A DNA stretch of 64,000 bases from NCBI GenBank assembly GCA_041739345.1, contig JBGSNZ010000015.1, forward strand, positions 33,249-97,248, read 5' to 3'. The first letter of the stretch is position 1. Each line of letters opens with the position of its first letter. Below, one piece after another: positions 1 to 8,030 of this stretch. A program made the translations under genes and the position numbers. The notes under the pieces were generated by a model. The model saw only the letters and a list, made by a program, of their open reading frames with translations, had not been told where the DNA came from and did not search any database. Origin of the DNA: DIGJ01 sp041739345. Lineage in GTDB: Bacteria; Bacillota; Clostridia; Lachnospirales; Lachnospiraceae.

Positions 1-149
1 GTAAATACCACACTGTCATTAAAACAAGCCAAAATGTTGGATGCTGTTAAAAATTCAGAGTTAATAAAACCAACTATTAAAAATAGTACAATCAAGAACA
101 GTAAGCTGCTCGCTTCTCGTGTCTTTGTGAGTTTTTTTATTAAAGTCAT
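1..149 (-). CDS. lsrC: AI-2 (Lsr-type) ABC importer permease, N-terminal fragment
   Basis: Only the first 49 codons are inside the window; the gene continues past its left edge. The start ATG at 149 shares an ATGA junction with the lsrA stop, so it is probably translationally coupled to lsrA. The visible peptide begins MTLIKKLTKTREASSLLF and runs into one hydrophobic membrane segment (about residues 14-28), resembling the N-terminus of LsrC-type permeases of the ribose/AI-2 importer group. It should form the membrane channel with a second permease and a binding protein lying outside the window. LsrC and LsrD cannot be told apart from this fragment. Confidence 0.7.
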   Translation of the reverse strand, partial: MTLIKKLTKTREASSLLFLIVLFLIVGFINSEFLTASNILACFNDSVVF

Positions 150-1678
150 ACACCCACCTCTTTCTCTGTATTTACATCAAATGCTGCTGCCATCAGATTA
201 TCCTGATTGATCTCATTTTTTGAAAATTCTGCATTTATGTGTCCTTGGAATACGGATACTGCACGATCGGAAAGTTCTACAATCTCTTCCATGTCGGAAG
301 AAATGAGCAAAACAGATACGCCCTGTTTTCTCAACTCTTTTATGATTGTATATACATCTCCACGAGCACCTGCATCAATACCACGGGTTGGTTCATCTAA
401 AATTACTACCTTAGGATTTGTTGAAAGGCTTCGTCCAATTACAATTTTTTGTTGATTTCCACCAGAAAGACTTCCCGCAAGCTGTGATTGTCCAGTTACT
501 TTAATACGAAAATCGTCTATATACTTTTGTGTTACTTCATACTCTTTCTTCCTATTTAAAAAGAATCTTCCCATAGACTTATCCGAAAGTTTTGCTGAAG
601 TTGTATTCACTGCTACATCAGCAATCTTAAATAGCCCGTGTAAGTGTCTGTCTTCTGGCACATAATTAAGTCCAGCCTCGAGTACCTTCTTCGTAGAAAG
701 ACAAGTAATGTCTTTTCCATCTAGAATTACCTTTCCACCTAAGACTTTATCTCTTCCAAAAATTGTAGTAGCAAGTTCGGTACGTCCTGCTCCAACTACA
801 CCGGCCACCCCAAGAATCTCTCCTGGATAAAGTTTGAGAAAAATATTATTGAATCCATATCCACTAAAATCTTTCAATTCTAATACAGGATTTGCTTTTT
901 CATAATCAACGAAGTGTTCTACTTCCTCTTCTTTTTCTTTCTTTTCTTCTTTATTAGGAGGTAAAAGACCAATTACCAGTGATTCTTTTGTAAACTCATT
1001 AACATCGCCGCTTAATGTAATAACACCATCACGCATTATTGCAACACTCGTCGAGATTTCAAAAACCTCTGTTAATCGATGTGTAATGTAAATAATAGAA
1101 ATTCCTTTCGAACTTAAATCATTAACACATTCGAATAAACTTTTTACTTCATCAAATGTTAATGCACTGGTTGGCTCATCTAAGATTAAGATCTGAGCCT
1201 GACGAAGTAAACCTCTTAGAATTTCTACCAACTGCTGTTCTGCTATAGAAAGACTGCTTGCCTTCCGATTTAAATCCAAATTCCAACCAACTTCTTTAAT
1301 CTGTGCCACGAGTCTTTTATGCAGTTCAGTTGATTTTTCTTCAAACCCAATTATTATATTTTCTTCTACCGTCATATTAGGAAATAACATAGGCTCCTGT
1401 GGAACCATATAAATTCCATTTGCAAGCGCGACTGACGGTTTTGTCAAATGCACTTGTTCTCCTCTGATAAAAATACCACCTTCATCCGGTTGATGAATTC
1501 CCATAATAATTTTCATTAGAGTACTTTTACCAGCACCATTTCCTCCAACTAAAGATATTACTTCGCCTTCGCGTAATTCCAGGTTAATTCCTTTCAAAAC
1601 CTGATTCAATCCAAATGACTTATGTATATTTCGAATGGTTAGCAACGTATTTTTATCAGATTCTCCAGTTTTTTGCAT
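146..1678 (-). CDS. lsrA: AI-2 ABC importer ATP-binding protein LsrA
   Basis: Duplicated ABC ATPase of the sugar-importer type (about 510 aa) that powers uptake of autoinducer-2. The first half has Walker A GGNGAGKST near residue 46 and Walker B LILDEPTSALT near 163. The second half has a degenerate P-loop GVVGAGRTE, the signature LSGGNQQK and Walker B VILDEPTRGID. The stretch GIYMVPQEPMLFPNMTVEENI matches the LsrA pattern more closely than RbsA. I start at the ATG at 1678 because GGAGGAAAG sits five bases upstream; an ATG at 1702 would place that Shine-Dalgarno inside the gene. Divergent lsrR-lsrK and a downstream permease support the AI-2 role. The substrate itself is inferred from homology and context. 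Confidence 0.88.
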   Translation of the reverse strand: MQKTGESDKNTLLTIRNIHKSFGLNQVLKGINLELREGEVISLVGGNGAGKSTLMKIIMGIHQPDEGGIFIRGEQVHLTKPSVALANGIYMVPQEPMLFPNMTVEENIIIGFEEKSTELHKRLVAQIKEVGWNLDLNRKASSLSIAEQQLVEILRGLLRQAQILILDEPTSALTFDEVKSLFECVNDLSSKGISIIYITHRLTEVFEISTSVAIMRDGVITLSGDVNEFTKESLVIGLLPPNKEEKKEKEEEVEHFVDYEKANPVLELKDFSGYGFNNIFLKLYPGEILGVAGVVGAGRTELATTIFGRDKVLGGKVILDGKDITCLSTKKVLEAGLNYVPEDRHLHGLFKIADVAVNTTSAKLSDKSMGRFFLNRKKEYEVTQKYIDDFRIKVTGQSQLAGSLSGGNQQKIVIGRSLSTNPKVVILDEPTRGIDAGARGDVYTIIKELRKQGVSVLLISSDMEEIVELSDRAVSVFQGHINAEFSKNEINQDNLMAAAFDVNTEKEVGV

Positions 1679-1695
1679 TTTCTTTCCTCCCATTC

Positions 1696-1721
1696 TTAAC
1701 ACAACATTTGTGTGTTGTTAA
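1696..1721. promoter_or_regulatory. Candidate LsrR operator 1 (26-bp imperfect palindrome)
   Basis: Arms TTAACA..ACA and TGT..TGTTAA pair at 18 of 26 positions. It contains ACAACATTTGT (1701-1711), which recurs at 1757-1767. It lies between the lsrA promoter and the ribosome-binding site, where a bound repressor would block transcription. Confidence 0.55.
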
Positions 1722-1741
1722 ATATTTTGTTCTTTAAAACA

Positions 1742-1770
1742 ATCATACGTTACCCTACAACATTTGTCAA
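1742..1770 (-). promoter_or_regulatory. sigma-A promoter for lsrA
   Basis: Minus-strand TTGACA (1770-1765), 17-base spacer, TATGAT (1747-1742), near consensus. Transcription would begin about 1735, some 57 bases upstream of lsrA. The -35 overlaps one candidate LsrR operator, and another lies just downstream of the start. Confidence 0.75.
1757..1767. promoter_or_regulatory. Candidate LsrR operator 2
   Basis: Second copy of ACAACATTTGT, 56 bp from the first copy and overlapping the lsrA -35 box. A related inverted ACAAATGT lies at 2041-2048, upstream of lsrR. Confidence 0.45.
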
Positions 1771-1912
1771 CAGGAAAAACATTATTTGCACAACCATTTT
1801 TATTTTTTTACTGATTTTATTGTGCATTTTTTTCCATATTCCAACCCATACGTCTACTTTTTAACTGTTTCTCTCTATTTATCCATTGCTTCTATTTATT
1901 TTTACTTGCACA

Positions 1913-1941
1913 TTGACTTTTTGTTTTCCTGTTGTTATACT
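1913..1941 (+). promoter_or_regulatory. Promoter P1 for lsrR-lsrK-cupin
   Basis: TTGACT (1913-1918), 17-base spacer, TATACT (1936-1941). This would leave a leader of about 190 bases before lsrR. The stretch 1771-1912 is very AT-rich and shows nothing else I can support. Confidence 0.65.
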
Positions 1942-2063
1942 ATGTCTAAGCAAAACATTTGATTCACATCTAAACATATGTATCCTTTCGTAAGATTCTA
2001 ATTCTTGATACAATGTGACATAATTTTGATTTCTTATAATACAAATGTGGTTTCGAATTTTAT

Positions 2064-2093
2064 TTGTATAGGAATCTTTGAATCATGTATAAT
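2064..2093 (+). promoter_or_regulatory. Possible second promoter for lsrR
   Basis: TTGTAT (2064-2069), 18-base spacer, perfect TATAAT (2088-2093), 43 bases before the lsrR start. The ACAAATGT half of the LsrR-like motif lies just upstream at 2041. The weak -35 makes this less certain than P1. Confidence 0.45.
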
Positions 2094-2136
2094 GGAATAA
2101 AAAGTAAATCAATCAATAACAAGGGAGAAGAATATT

Positions 2137-3063
2137 ATGTATGATGCTGAAACCAATTATGAGCAAAATTTAATGATCAAGGTCGCTTGGTATTATTATA
2201 TGGAAAATATGACTCAACAAGCGATAGCAGACAATCTGGGAATTTCTCGCATGCGTGTCATTAAACTATTAGACCGAGCTAGGCATACAGGAATAGTACA
2301 ATTTAAAATATCTTCATCATTTGACAAAAGACATTCATTAGAAAATAGTCTTATAGAAAAATATAATTTAAAGGACTGTTATGTAGTTCCAACAAACCCA
2401 AACCCTGCAGGTGTAAATGATACAATAGCCAAAGCTGCTTATATTTACATTGCAAATCACATAACAGACAATTGTTACATTAATTTTGGGTATGGTGATA
2501 CTTCCTCTAAGACCATAGGTTATTTAGCCAGAAATCTAGAAACTCAAGTATCCTATGTATCTTTAACCGGCGGAGTGGGTTATTATTTACCAAATTCCGC
2601 ATCTAATATTTTCAATGCTAAATTGTATTTAATCCCTTCACCACTGATCATGTCTTCAAAAGAAATGGCGGAAGCCATTCGTAATGAAGGTTCTGTTCAA
2701 GAAGTGACCAGTATGATCAAGCTTGCAAGTATGACCATTGTAGGTATCGGCGCTATGAATGATGATGCAACCATATTAAAATCCTCCATGCTAAGTCACA
2801 ATGACTTCTTATTATTAAACATGAAAGGTGCCGTTGGTGATGTAATTTGTCATTTTATAGATAAAGACGGAAACTTAGTAGATAATGATATCGATTCCCG
2901 TTTAATTAACGTTTCTTTAAACACTTTAAAACAGTTGGAAAACGTGATTGGAGTAGCTGCAGGAGCGCAAAAAGTACCCGCTATTGCCGCTGCACTAAAG
3001 GGTGGTTATATTGATATTATAATAACAGATGAGGGTACGGCAGAATTATTATGCCAAGAATAG
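2137..3063 (+). CDS. lsrR: LsrR-type SorC-family transcriptional regulator
   Basis: 308-aa repressor that should sense phospho-AI-2. Residues 1-60 hold a helix-turn-helix (MTQQAIADNLGISRMRVIKLL). The rest is the SorC/DeoR sugar-phosphate-binding fold, with LSRs hallmarks such as TGGVGYY near residue 148, VGIGAMNDDATI near 206, and KGAVGDVICHF near 235, all paralleled in E. coli LsrR. AAGGGAGAAG precedes the ATG. It is the first gene of lsrR-lsrK-cupin, divergent from lsrA, the expected arrangement for a repressor controlling both transcripts. Cognate ligand and operators are inferred; the candidate operators are at 1696-1767. Confidence 0.87.
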   Translation: MYDAETNYEQNLMIKVAWYYYMENMTQQAIADNLGISRMRVIKLLDRARHTGIVQFKISSSFDKRHSLENSLIEKYNLKDCYVVPTNPNPAGVNDTIAKAAYIYIANHITDNCYINFGYGDTSSKTIGYLARNLETQVSYVSLTGGVGYYLPNSASNIFNAKLYLIPSPLIMSSKEMAEAIRNEGSVQEVTSMIKLASMTIVGIGAMNDDATILKSSMLSHNDFLLLNMKGAVGDVICHFIDKDGNLVDNDIDSRLINVSLNTLKQLENVIGVAAGAQKVPAIAAALKGGYIDIIITDEGTAELLCQE

Positions 3064-3093
3064 ATTTATAATTTTTTAAAGGAGGTATTGTTA

Positions 3094-4656
3094 ATGGGAA
3101 AATATTTAATGGCCTTAGATGCCGGAACAGGTAGCGTTCGTGCAGTTATTTTTGATCTCGAAGGCAATCAATTAGGGGTTTCACAACAAGAATGGGAGCA
3201 CAAAGAAGATTCTCGCTTTCCAGGTTCTATGAATTTTGATTGGGTGCATAACTGGGAATTAGCTTCTGGATGTATTCGCGATGTATTGAAGGAAACGCAA
3301 ATTGATCCAAAAGAAATTGCTGCTATTTCTACCACATGTATGCGTGAGGGCATTGTTCTTTATGACAAGAACTACAACGAAATTTGGGCATGTGCTAACG
3401 TAGATGCACGTTCCAACGATGAAGTTATACAGCTGATAAACAAATCTCCAGAATTAGAAGAAGAACTCTATAAAGTATCCGGTCAAACGTATGCTTTGGG
3501 TGCATTACCACGTATTCTATGGGTAAAAAATAAAATGCCAGACATTTATGAAAACACCGCTTATGTTGGTATGTTCAACGATTGGTTAATCCTAAAATTA
3601 ACCGGTGTTATGTCTATCGAACCAAGCAATGGTTGCACCACCGGCATTTTTGATTTAGCGACTAGAAATTGGGATAAAACCATCATGGAAAGAATCGGTC
3701 TCAAAACCGATATATTCCCACCTGTATTTGAGAGTGGAACCATCGTTGCAACAGTTAGTGATGCTGGTGCAACAGAAACTGGTCTAACTACTGGTATTCC
3801 AGTAGTAGCAGGCGGCGGAGACGCTCAATTAGGTTGCATTGGAGTTGGTCTTGTATCTCCTTCACAAGGTGCTGTTTTTGGCGGAAGCTTTTGGCAGTTT
3901 GAATACAATACCCCGGTTGTCAAAACCGATGACAAATGCCGTGTGCGTGTAAATTGTCACGCGCTACCTAACTTATGGCAATACGAAGCTTTGGCTTTTT
4001 ATCCAGGGCTTATCATGAGATGGTATCGTGATTCCTTTTGTCAGCTAGAGAAACAAGTAGCAAAAGAAACTGGCCGCGATGTATATGATTTAATGAATGA
4101 AGAAGCAGAGAAAATACCTGCTGGCTGTTATGGCATGTTTTGTACCTTCTCTGATGTTATGAATTACATAAGTTGGAAACATGCTGCTCCTACTTTTACA
4201 AACTTTTCATTGGACCCAGAAAAATTTAATCGCTATACATTCTATCGTGCCATTATGGAAAATTCTGCAATGGTTACCAAAGGAAACATTGAGTTGGTTG
4301 CATCTGTAACAGGAGATTCTCCTTCTGAAATTATTTTTGCTTCCGGCGCTTCTAAGAGCCCACTTTGGTGTCAAATTTTATCAGATGTATTAAATATACC
4401 TGTTCATGTACCAAAAGTAAAAGAAGCTACTGCCCTCGGCGCTGCAATTTTAGCGGGCAAAGGCGTTGGTATATATACAGATGTAACGGAAACTGTTAAA
4501 AAAGTAGTTAAGATTGAGAAAACCTATTATCCAAACTCTGAAAATAATAAGGTTTACAACGATATGTATGTAAATTGGAGAAAAGTGTATGCTGCCCAAT
4601 TAGAATTAGCCAATGAAAACATCACAAAAAATATGTGGTCGGCACCAGGGGTGTAA
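3094..4656 (+). CDS. lsrK: Autoinducer-2 kinase LsrK
   Basis: FGGY-family carbohydrate kinase (520 aa) that phosphorylates imported AI-2 in the cytoplasm, giving the inducer that releases LsrR. LMALDAGTGSVRAVIFDLEG at the N-terminus is the ATP/substrate loop and is nearly the LsrK sequence. Other LsrK-like blocks are MREGIVLY, WACANVDARS, PVVAGGGDAQLGC and the C-terminal WSAPG. The length equals that of E. coli LsrK. The ATG at 3094 follows AAAGGAGG by eight bases; a TTG two codons earlier is less likely. It lies 30 bases after lsrR and 48 before the cupin gene, in one operon. Confidence 0.9.
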   Translation: MGKYLMALDAGTGSVRAVIFDLEGNQLGVSQQEWEHKEDSRFPGSMNFDWVHNWELASGCIRDVLKETQIDPKEIAAISTTCMREGIVLYDKNYNEIWACANVDARSNDEVIQLINKSPELEEELYKVSGQTYALGALPRILWVKNKMPDIYENTAYVGMFNDWLILKLTGVMSIEPSNGCTTGIFDLATRNWDKTIMERIGLKTDIFPPVFESGTIVATVSDAGATETGLTTGIPVVAGGGDAQLGCIGVGLVSPSQGAVFGGSFWQFEYNTPVVKTDDKCRVRVNCHALPNLWQYEALAFYPGLIMRWYRDSFCQLEKQVAKETGRDVYDLMNEEAEKIPAGCYGMFCTFSDVMNYISWKHAAPTFTNFSLDPEKFNRYTFYRAIMENSAMVTKGNIELVASVTGDSPSEIIFASGASKSPLWCQILSDVLNIPVHVPKVKEATALGAAILAGKGVGIYTDVTETVKKVVKIEKTYYPNSENNKVYNDMYVNWRKVYAAQLELANENITKNMWSAPGV

Positions 4657-4704
4657 ACCATTTATTTCATAAATAACACGCGATCACAAGGAGGTTTTAA
4701 ACAT

Positions 4705-5046
4705 ATGTTTATAATTGATGAAAAAGACAACGATTACCGCTTCGGCGACAGCGGTCCAAAATATCTAATGAAAGGACCACGTTCTAATTTTGCCATTGTA
4801 CAGTTTCAGGCAGGTCAGGACTTTAAAGCTCACTATCACAATATTATGGAAGAAAACTTTTATATTCTCGAAGGTGAAGTAGATATTGAAGTTGACGGAG
4901 TAGTACATCATTTGTCCAAAGGACAGATGATTCATATCGATCCAACAGAAGTTCATTATGTAATTAACCGTTCCAACAACGTAGTAAGAATGGTTTCTAC
5001 ATTAGCTCCTTTCGAAGAAATCGATAAAATTGAAGTTGATTTATAG
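4705..5046 (+). CDS. Small cupin protein of the lsr operon
   Basis: 113-aa single-domain cupin. Cupin motif 1 is visible as HYHNIMEENFYILEGEVDIEV (near residues 39-59: H, H, E, then G), and motif 2 as HIDPTEVHYVIN (near 79-90), giving the usual His/Glu metal-binding set. Perfect Shine-Dalgarno AAGGAGG precedes the ATG. It ends the lsrR-lsrK operon. Known lsr operons carry lsrG and lsrF for breakdown of phospho-AI-2, and neither is seen here. A cupin isomerase or binding protein acting on phospho-AI-2 is an attractive but unproven role. Many small cupins bind sugars or act as epimerases, so the substrate is open. Confidence 0.8.
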   Translation: MFIIDEKDNDYRFGDSGPKYLMKGPRSNFAIVQFQAGQDFKAHYHNIMEENFYILEGEVDIEVDGVVHHLSKGQMIHIDPTEVHYVINRSNNVVRMVSTLAPFEEIDKIEVDL

Positions 5047-5115
5047 GTTATTCTATAAATAAAAGTATCACAAAAGAGTGTTAACATCCCTAATTAACAT
5101 TTTGTAAATCCCCAA

Positions 5116-5168
5116 AAAAACAGAAAGTAAAAGAAGTGTATGAACCCTTTCTTTTACTTTCTGTTTTT
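5116..5168. terminator. Bidirectional terminator
   Basis: Long hairpin: ACAGAAAGTAAAAGAA (from about 5120) pairs perfectly with TTCTTTTACTTTCTGT (ending about 5164), flanked by A- and T-runs. It lies between the converging cupin and lacI-type genes and can serve both strands. Confidence 0.85.
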
Positions 5169-5221
5169 ATTGTTTTTGCATTCTATTTTTTATTGTTTTT
5201 ACATTCTATTTTTAATTGACT

Positions 5222-6232
5222 TTATTTTTTAATCTCGCGAACACTTTCGCCCTTTACTAGTATATATGGCGTTACCTCTCGTACCGCAACAGCATTTCGC
5301 TCGATGCAGTTTAAAAGAATTTCTACACTCTTTTTTGCAATACTTTTATGTTGCTGCTGGATTGTAGTGAGCTTCGGATTATAATATTTTGCTAATTCAA
5401 TTCCATCGAATCCCATAACTGAAATCTCTTCCGGAACCTTTATCCCCCGATCTTTTAATGCACAAATGGCACCAATTGCAGTAACATCACTCATTGCAAA
5501 TACTGCTGTTACATTTGCATTCTTCGAAAGCATGCGTTCCATTGCACGATAGGAACTATCAAAGGAGAACTTTGACTTTTCATAGTTTTTCTCTTTTTCA
5601 AACGGTAAGTTGTGTTCTTCAAAGCTCTTTTTACATCCAATGAGACGCTGTTGGCTGGTATAGGAAATATCCAAATCACCACCAATAATGCCGATTTGCT
5701 TATGACCTAGCTGGATGAGATAATCAACTGCACATTTTGCACTTTCTATATCATCCGTTCCAACGCAGGATAAGTTATCAAACTCTTCTGACTCAATCAC
5801 GTTCGTAACAAGTACGCATGGTACACTAACACATTTAAACTTATCCTTGAATCCAGGAGGGTTACCACCTAGAAAAAGAATACCCAGAGGTTTTCTTTCT
5901 CTGCACAACCGAAGCGCCTCTTCTATTTCGTTATCATATTCATCCATATAGTAAACAAACACAGAATATGCAGACTGCTCAATCAAGTTTTGCAATTGCT
6001 CTACGATGTTTGCAAACAGCATGTTTGAAGTACCTTTTACTAAAACAGCGATACTTTTACTCATTTGTTGTTTTAAATGTTTTGCGTTATCATTCGGCAC
6101 AAAATTACGTGACGCTACAACTTCTTCAATTTTAGCCTTAGCAATCGGACTAACATCTGGATGTTTATTCAAAACACGAGATACCGTACTAACCGAATAG
6201 CCAGATTCTTTCGCAATGTCCTTAATTGTCAT
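5222..6232 (-). CDS. LacI-family transcriptional regulator
   Basis: 336-aa repressor. N-terminal LacI helix-turn-helix MTIKDIAKESGYSVSTVSRV with hinge helix near residues 45-58, followed by a periplasmic-binding-like effector domain (GTDDIESAKCAVDYL, AVFAMSDVTAIGA, SVMGFDGIELA). It is the last gene of the sugar-ABC operon, 32 bases after the second permease gene, so it probably senses the imported sugar or a derivative and represses the operon. Likely sites are the tandem inverted repeats at 9441-9466. The sugar cannot be named from sequence. Confidence 0.87.
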   Translation of the reverse strand: MTIKDIAKESGYSVSTVSRVLNKHPDVSPIAKAKIEEVVASRNFVPNDNAKHLKQQMSKSIAVLVKGTSNMLFANIVEQLQNLIEQSAYSVFVYYMDEYDNEIEEALRLCRERKPLGILFLGGNPPGFKDKFKCVSVPCVLVTNVIESEEFDNLSCVGTDDIESAKCAVDYLIQLGHKQIGIIGGDLDISYTSQQRLIGCKKSFEEHNLPFEKEKNYEKSKFSFDSSYRAMERMLSKNANVTAVFAMSDVTAIGAICALKDRGIKVPEEISVMGFDGIELAKYYNPKLTTIQQQHKSIAKKSVEILLNCIERNAVAVREVTPYILVKGESVREIKK

Positions 6233-6264
6233 CTCTCATCACCTTATCTCTTCGTTTACACTGA

Positions 6265-7104
6265 TTAACCTTTCACAGCACCGGCTACTACACCTTCAAT
6301 AATATGTTTCTGACAAGCCAAGTAAAAAATTATAATTGGAATGATTGCCAAAACTAACATTGCCATCATAGCTCCCATATCGATAGAACCATAACCACCT
6401 CTTAAATACTGGATTGCAATTGGAATCGTTTTGTACTTTTTCATATCCAATACTAAGTATGGCAATAAATAATCATTCCAAATCCACATTACTTGTAAAA
6501 TAGCTACCGTAATTGCCGTTGGTTTTAATATAGGAAATACCACCTGAAAAAATGTCTGCAATGGATTGCAACCATCTATCATTGCTGCTTCTTCAATTTC
6601 CAAAGGAATTGATTTTACAAATCCACAAAACATAAATACGGACAGTCCAGCCCCAAAACCTAAATATACTATAACAATTCCGACCGGATTACTCAAGTGT
6701 AACATATTTGCTACTTTTGATAAAGTAAACATAACCATCTGGAACGGTACAATCATAGAGAATAAACATAAATAATAAATTCCGGCAGTAAATTTGTTTT
6801 TTACTCTGGTAATAAACCATGCACACATAGAAGTACAAAGAATGATAAGTGCAGTGGATGCTAAAGTAATAAATAAGGAATATCCAAATGCCTCAAAGAA
6901 TCCCGTCTTTTCAATTCCCGAAATATAATTTTCGAATCCAACGTACATCTTTTCATTTGGAAACTGGAATGGTCGTTTGCTGATATAAACCTTCTTCTTA
7001 AATGAGTTCATGCATACAATCACAATTGGACAAACGTACAGGATTGCAATAATCGAAAATATTGTAGTTAAAAGTAGTCCGTGTTTTGATTTTCTTGTTT
7101 CCAT
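6265..7104 (-). CDS. Carbohydrate ABC transporter permease (MalG type)
   Basis: 279-aa inner-membrane permease of the CUT1 sugar importers with about six hydrophobic segments. The coupling motif EAAMIDGCNPLQTFFQVVFPILKP (near residues 172-196) is the EAA loop that contacts the ATPase. GGAGG lies upstream of the ATG, which shares one base with the stop of the upstream permease (TAATG), so the two are translationally coupled. No ATPase gene is present in this operon; a shared MsmX-type ATPase encoded elsewhere is the usual partner in Firmicutes (inference). Confidence 0.88.
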   Translation of the reverse strand: METRKSKHGLLLTTIFSIIAILYVCPIVIVCMNSFKKKVYISKRPFQFPNEKMYVGFENYISGIEKTGFFEAFGYSLFITLASTALIILCTSMCAWFITRVKNKFTAGIYYLCLFSMIVPFQMVMFTLSKVANMLHLSNPVGIVIVYLGFGAGLSVFMFCGFVKSIPLEIEEAAMIDGCNPLQTFFQVVFPILKPTAITVAILQVMWIWNDYLLPYLVLDMKKYKTIPIAIQYLRGGYGSIDMGAMMAMLVLAIIPIIIFYLACQKHIIEGVVAGAVKG

Positions 7105-7946
7105 TATTGCTGCACCTCCTTTGTTCTAGTTAATCGAATCTGTATCAATGCTATTAAAGCTACCAGAACAAAGAATACTACCGCTTTTGCTTGACCAACA
7201 CCTTCCCATCCAACTCTTCCATAGAATGTATTGTAGATATTAAGAGCTAGCATTTCAGACATATTAGATGGCTCACCGGCTGTTAACGCCAAGTTCTGGT
7301 CAAATAACTTAAATGAGTTTGTTAATGTTAGGAAAGTACAAATTGTAATGGCAGGCATAACCATAGGGATAGTAACACTTTTCAGTATCTGCCATGCACT
7401 TGCTCCATCCATTTTTGCAGCCTCAATCAATTCGCCTGGTATATTTTGAATACCAGCAATATAAATAATCATCATATATCCAATTTGCTGCCAGTTCATA
7501 AGGATAATCAATCCGACAAATCCATATGCAGAATTATATGTTAGGGTACGATCAAACTGAAGTAAGACACCATTCATGATTAATTGCCATATGTATCCCA
7601 ATATAATACCACCAATTAAGTTTGGCATAAAGAATACGGTTCTAAAAATATTGGTTCCTTTAATTCCTTTTGTTAAAAGCATCGCAACTACAAATGCCAA
7701 TACATTTATTGTTATAACACTAGCGATTGTAAATAATGCCGTATACCATAATGCATGGACAAATGTTTCATCCTGAAAAATTCGAAAGTAATTTTTTACT
7801 CCTACGAACTTAGCATCAGTAACTGTGGTAAATTCACAAAACGACAAATAGATGCCCATAATAAAGGGAACTATAAAACCGATTGCAAAAGCAATCAAAG
7901 TTGGAAGTGCAAAAATCGGAAAATATTTTTTTATTGATTTTTCCAT
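7104..7946 (-). CDS. Carbohydrate ABC transporter permease (MalF type)
   Basis: 280-aa inner-membrane permease with six predicted membrane segments and the EAA coupling loop EAAKMDGASAWQILKSVTIP near residues 178-197. It pairs with the MalG-type permease downstream and the lipoprotein upstream. Shine-Dalgarno AAAGGAAA precedes the start. A hairpin separates it from the binding-protein gene, probably lowering its expression relative to that gene. Confidence 0.88.
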   Translation of the reverse strand: MEKSIKKYFPIFALPTLIAFAIGFIVPFIMGIYLSFCEFTTVTDAKFVGVKNYFRIFQDETFVHALWYTALFTIASVITINVLAFVVAMLLTKGIKGTNIFRTVFFMPNLIGGIILGYIWQLIMNGVLLQFDRTLTYNSAYGFVGLIILMNWQQIGYMMIIYIAGIQNIPGELIEAAKMDGASAWQILKSVTIPMVMPAITICTFLTLTNSFKLFDQNLALTAGEPSNMSEMLALNIYNTFYGRVGWEGVGQAKAVVFFVLVALIALIQIRLTRTKEVQQ

Positions 7947-7968
7947 ATATTTTTCCTTTCTATTTCAT

Positions 7969-8000
7969 AAATGGGTGAGCAATTGCTCGCCCACCCATTT
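7969..8000 (-). terminator. Intra-operon hairpin (attenuating terminator)
   Basis: AAATGGGTG and CACCCATTT form a GC-rich stem with an inner GAGC/GCTC pairing, between the binding-protein and permease genes. There is no long T-run, so it may stabilise the upstream mRNA or terminate only partially. Confidence 0.6.
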
Positions 8001-8030
8001 AATCTTTTGATACAATGAATAACTAGTAGA

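Noticed and set aside
3168..3353. Open frame opposite lsrK, and many similar long open frames on the strand opposite real genes
   Set aside because: They lie wholly inside well-recognised genes, have no ribosome sites and show no protein family features.
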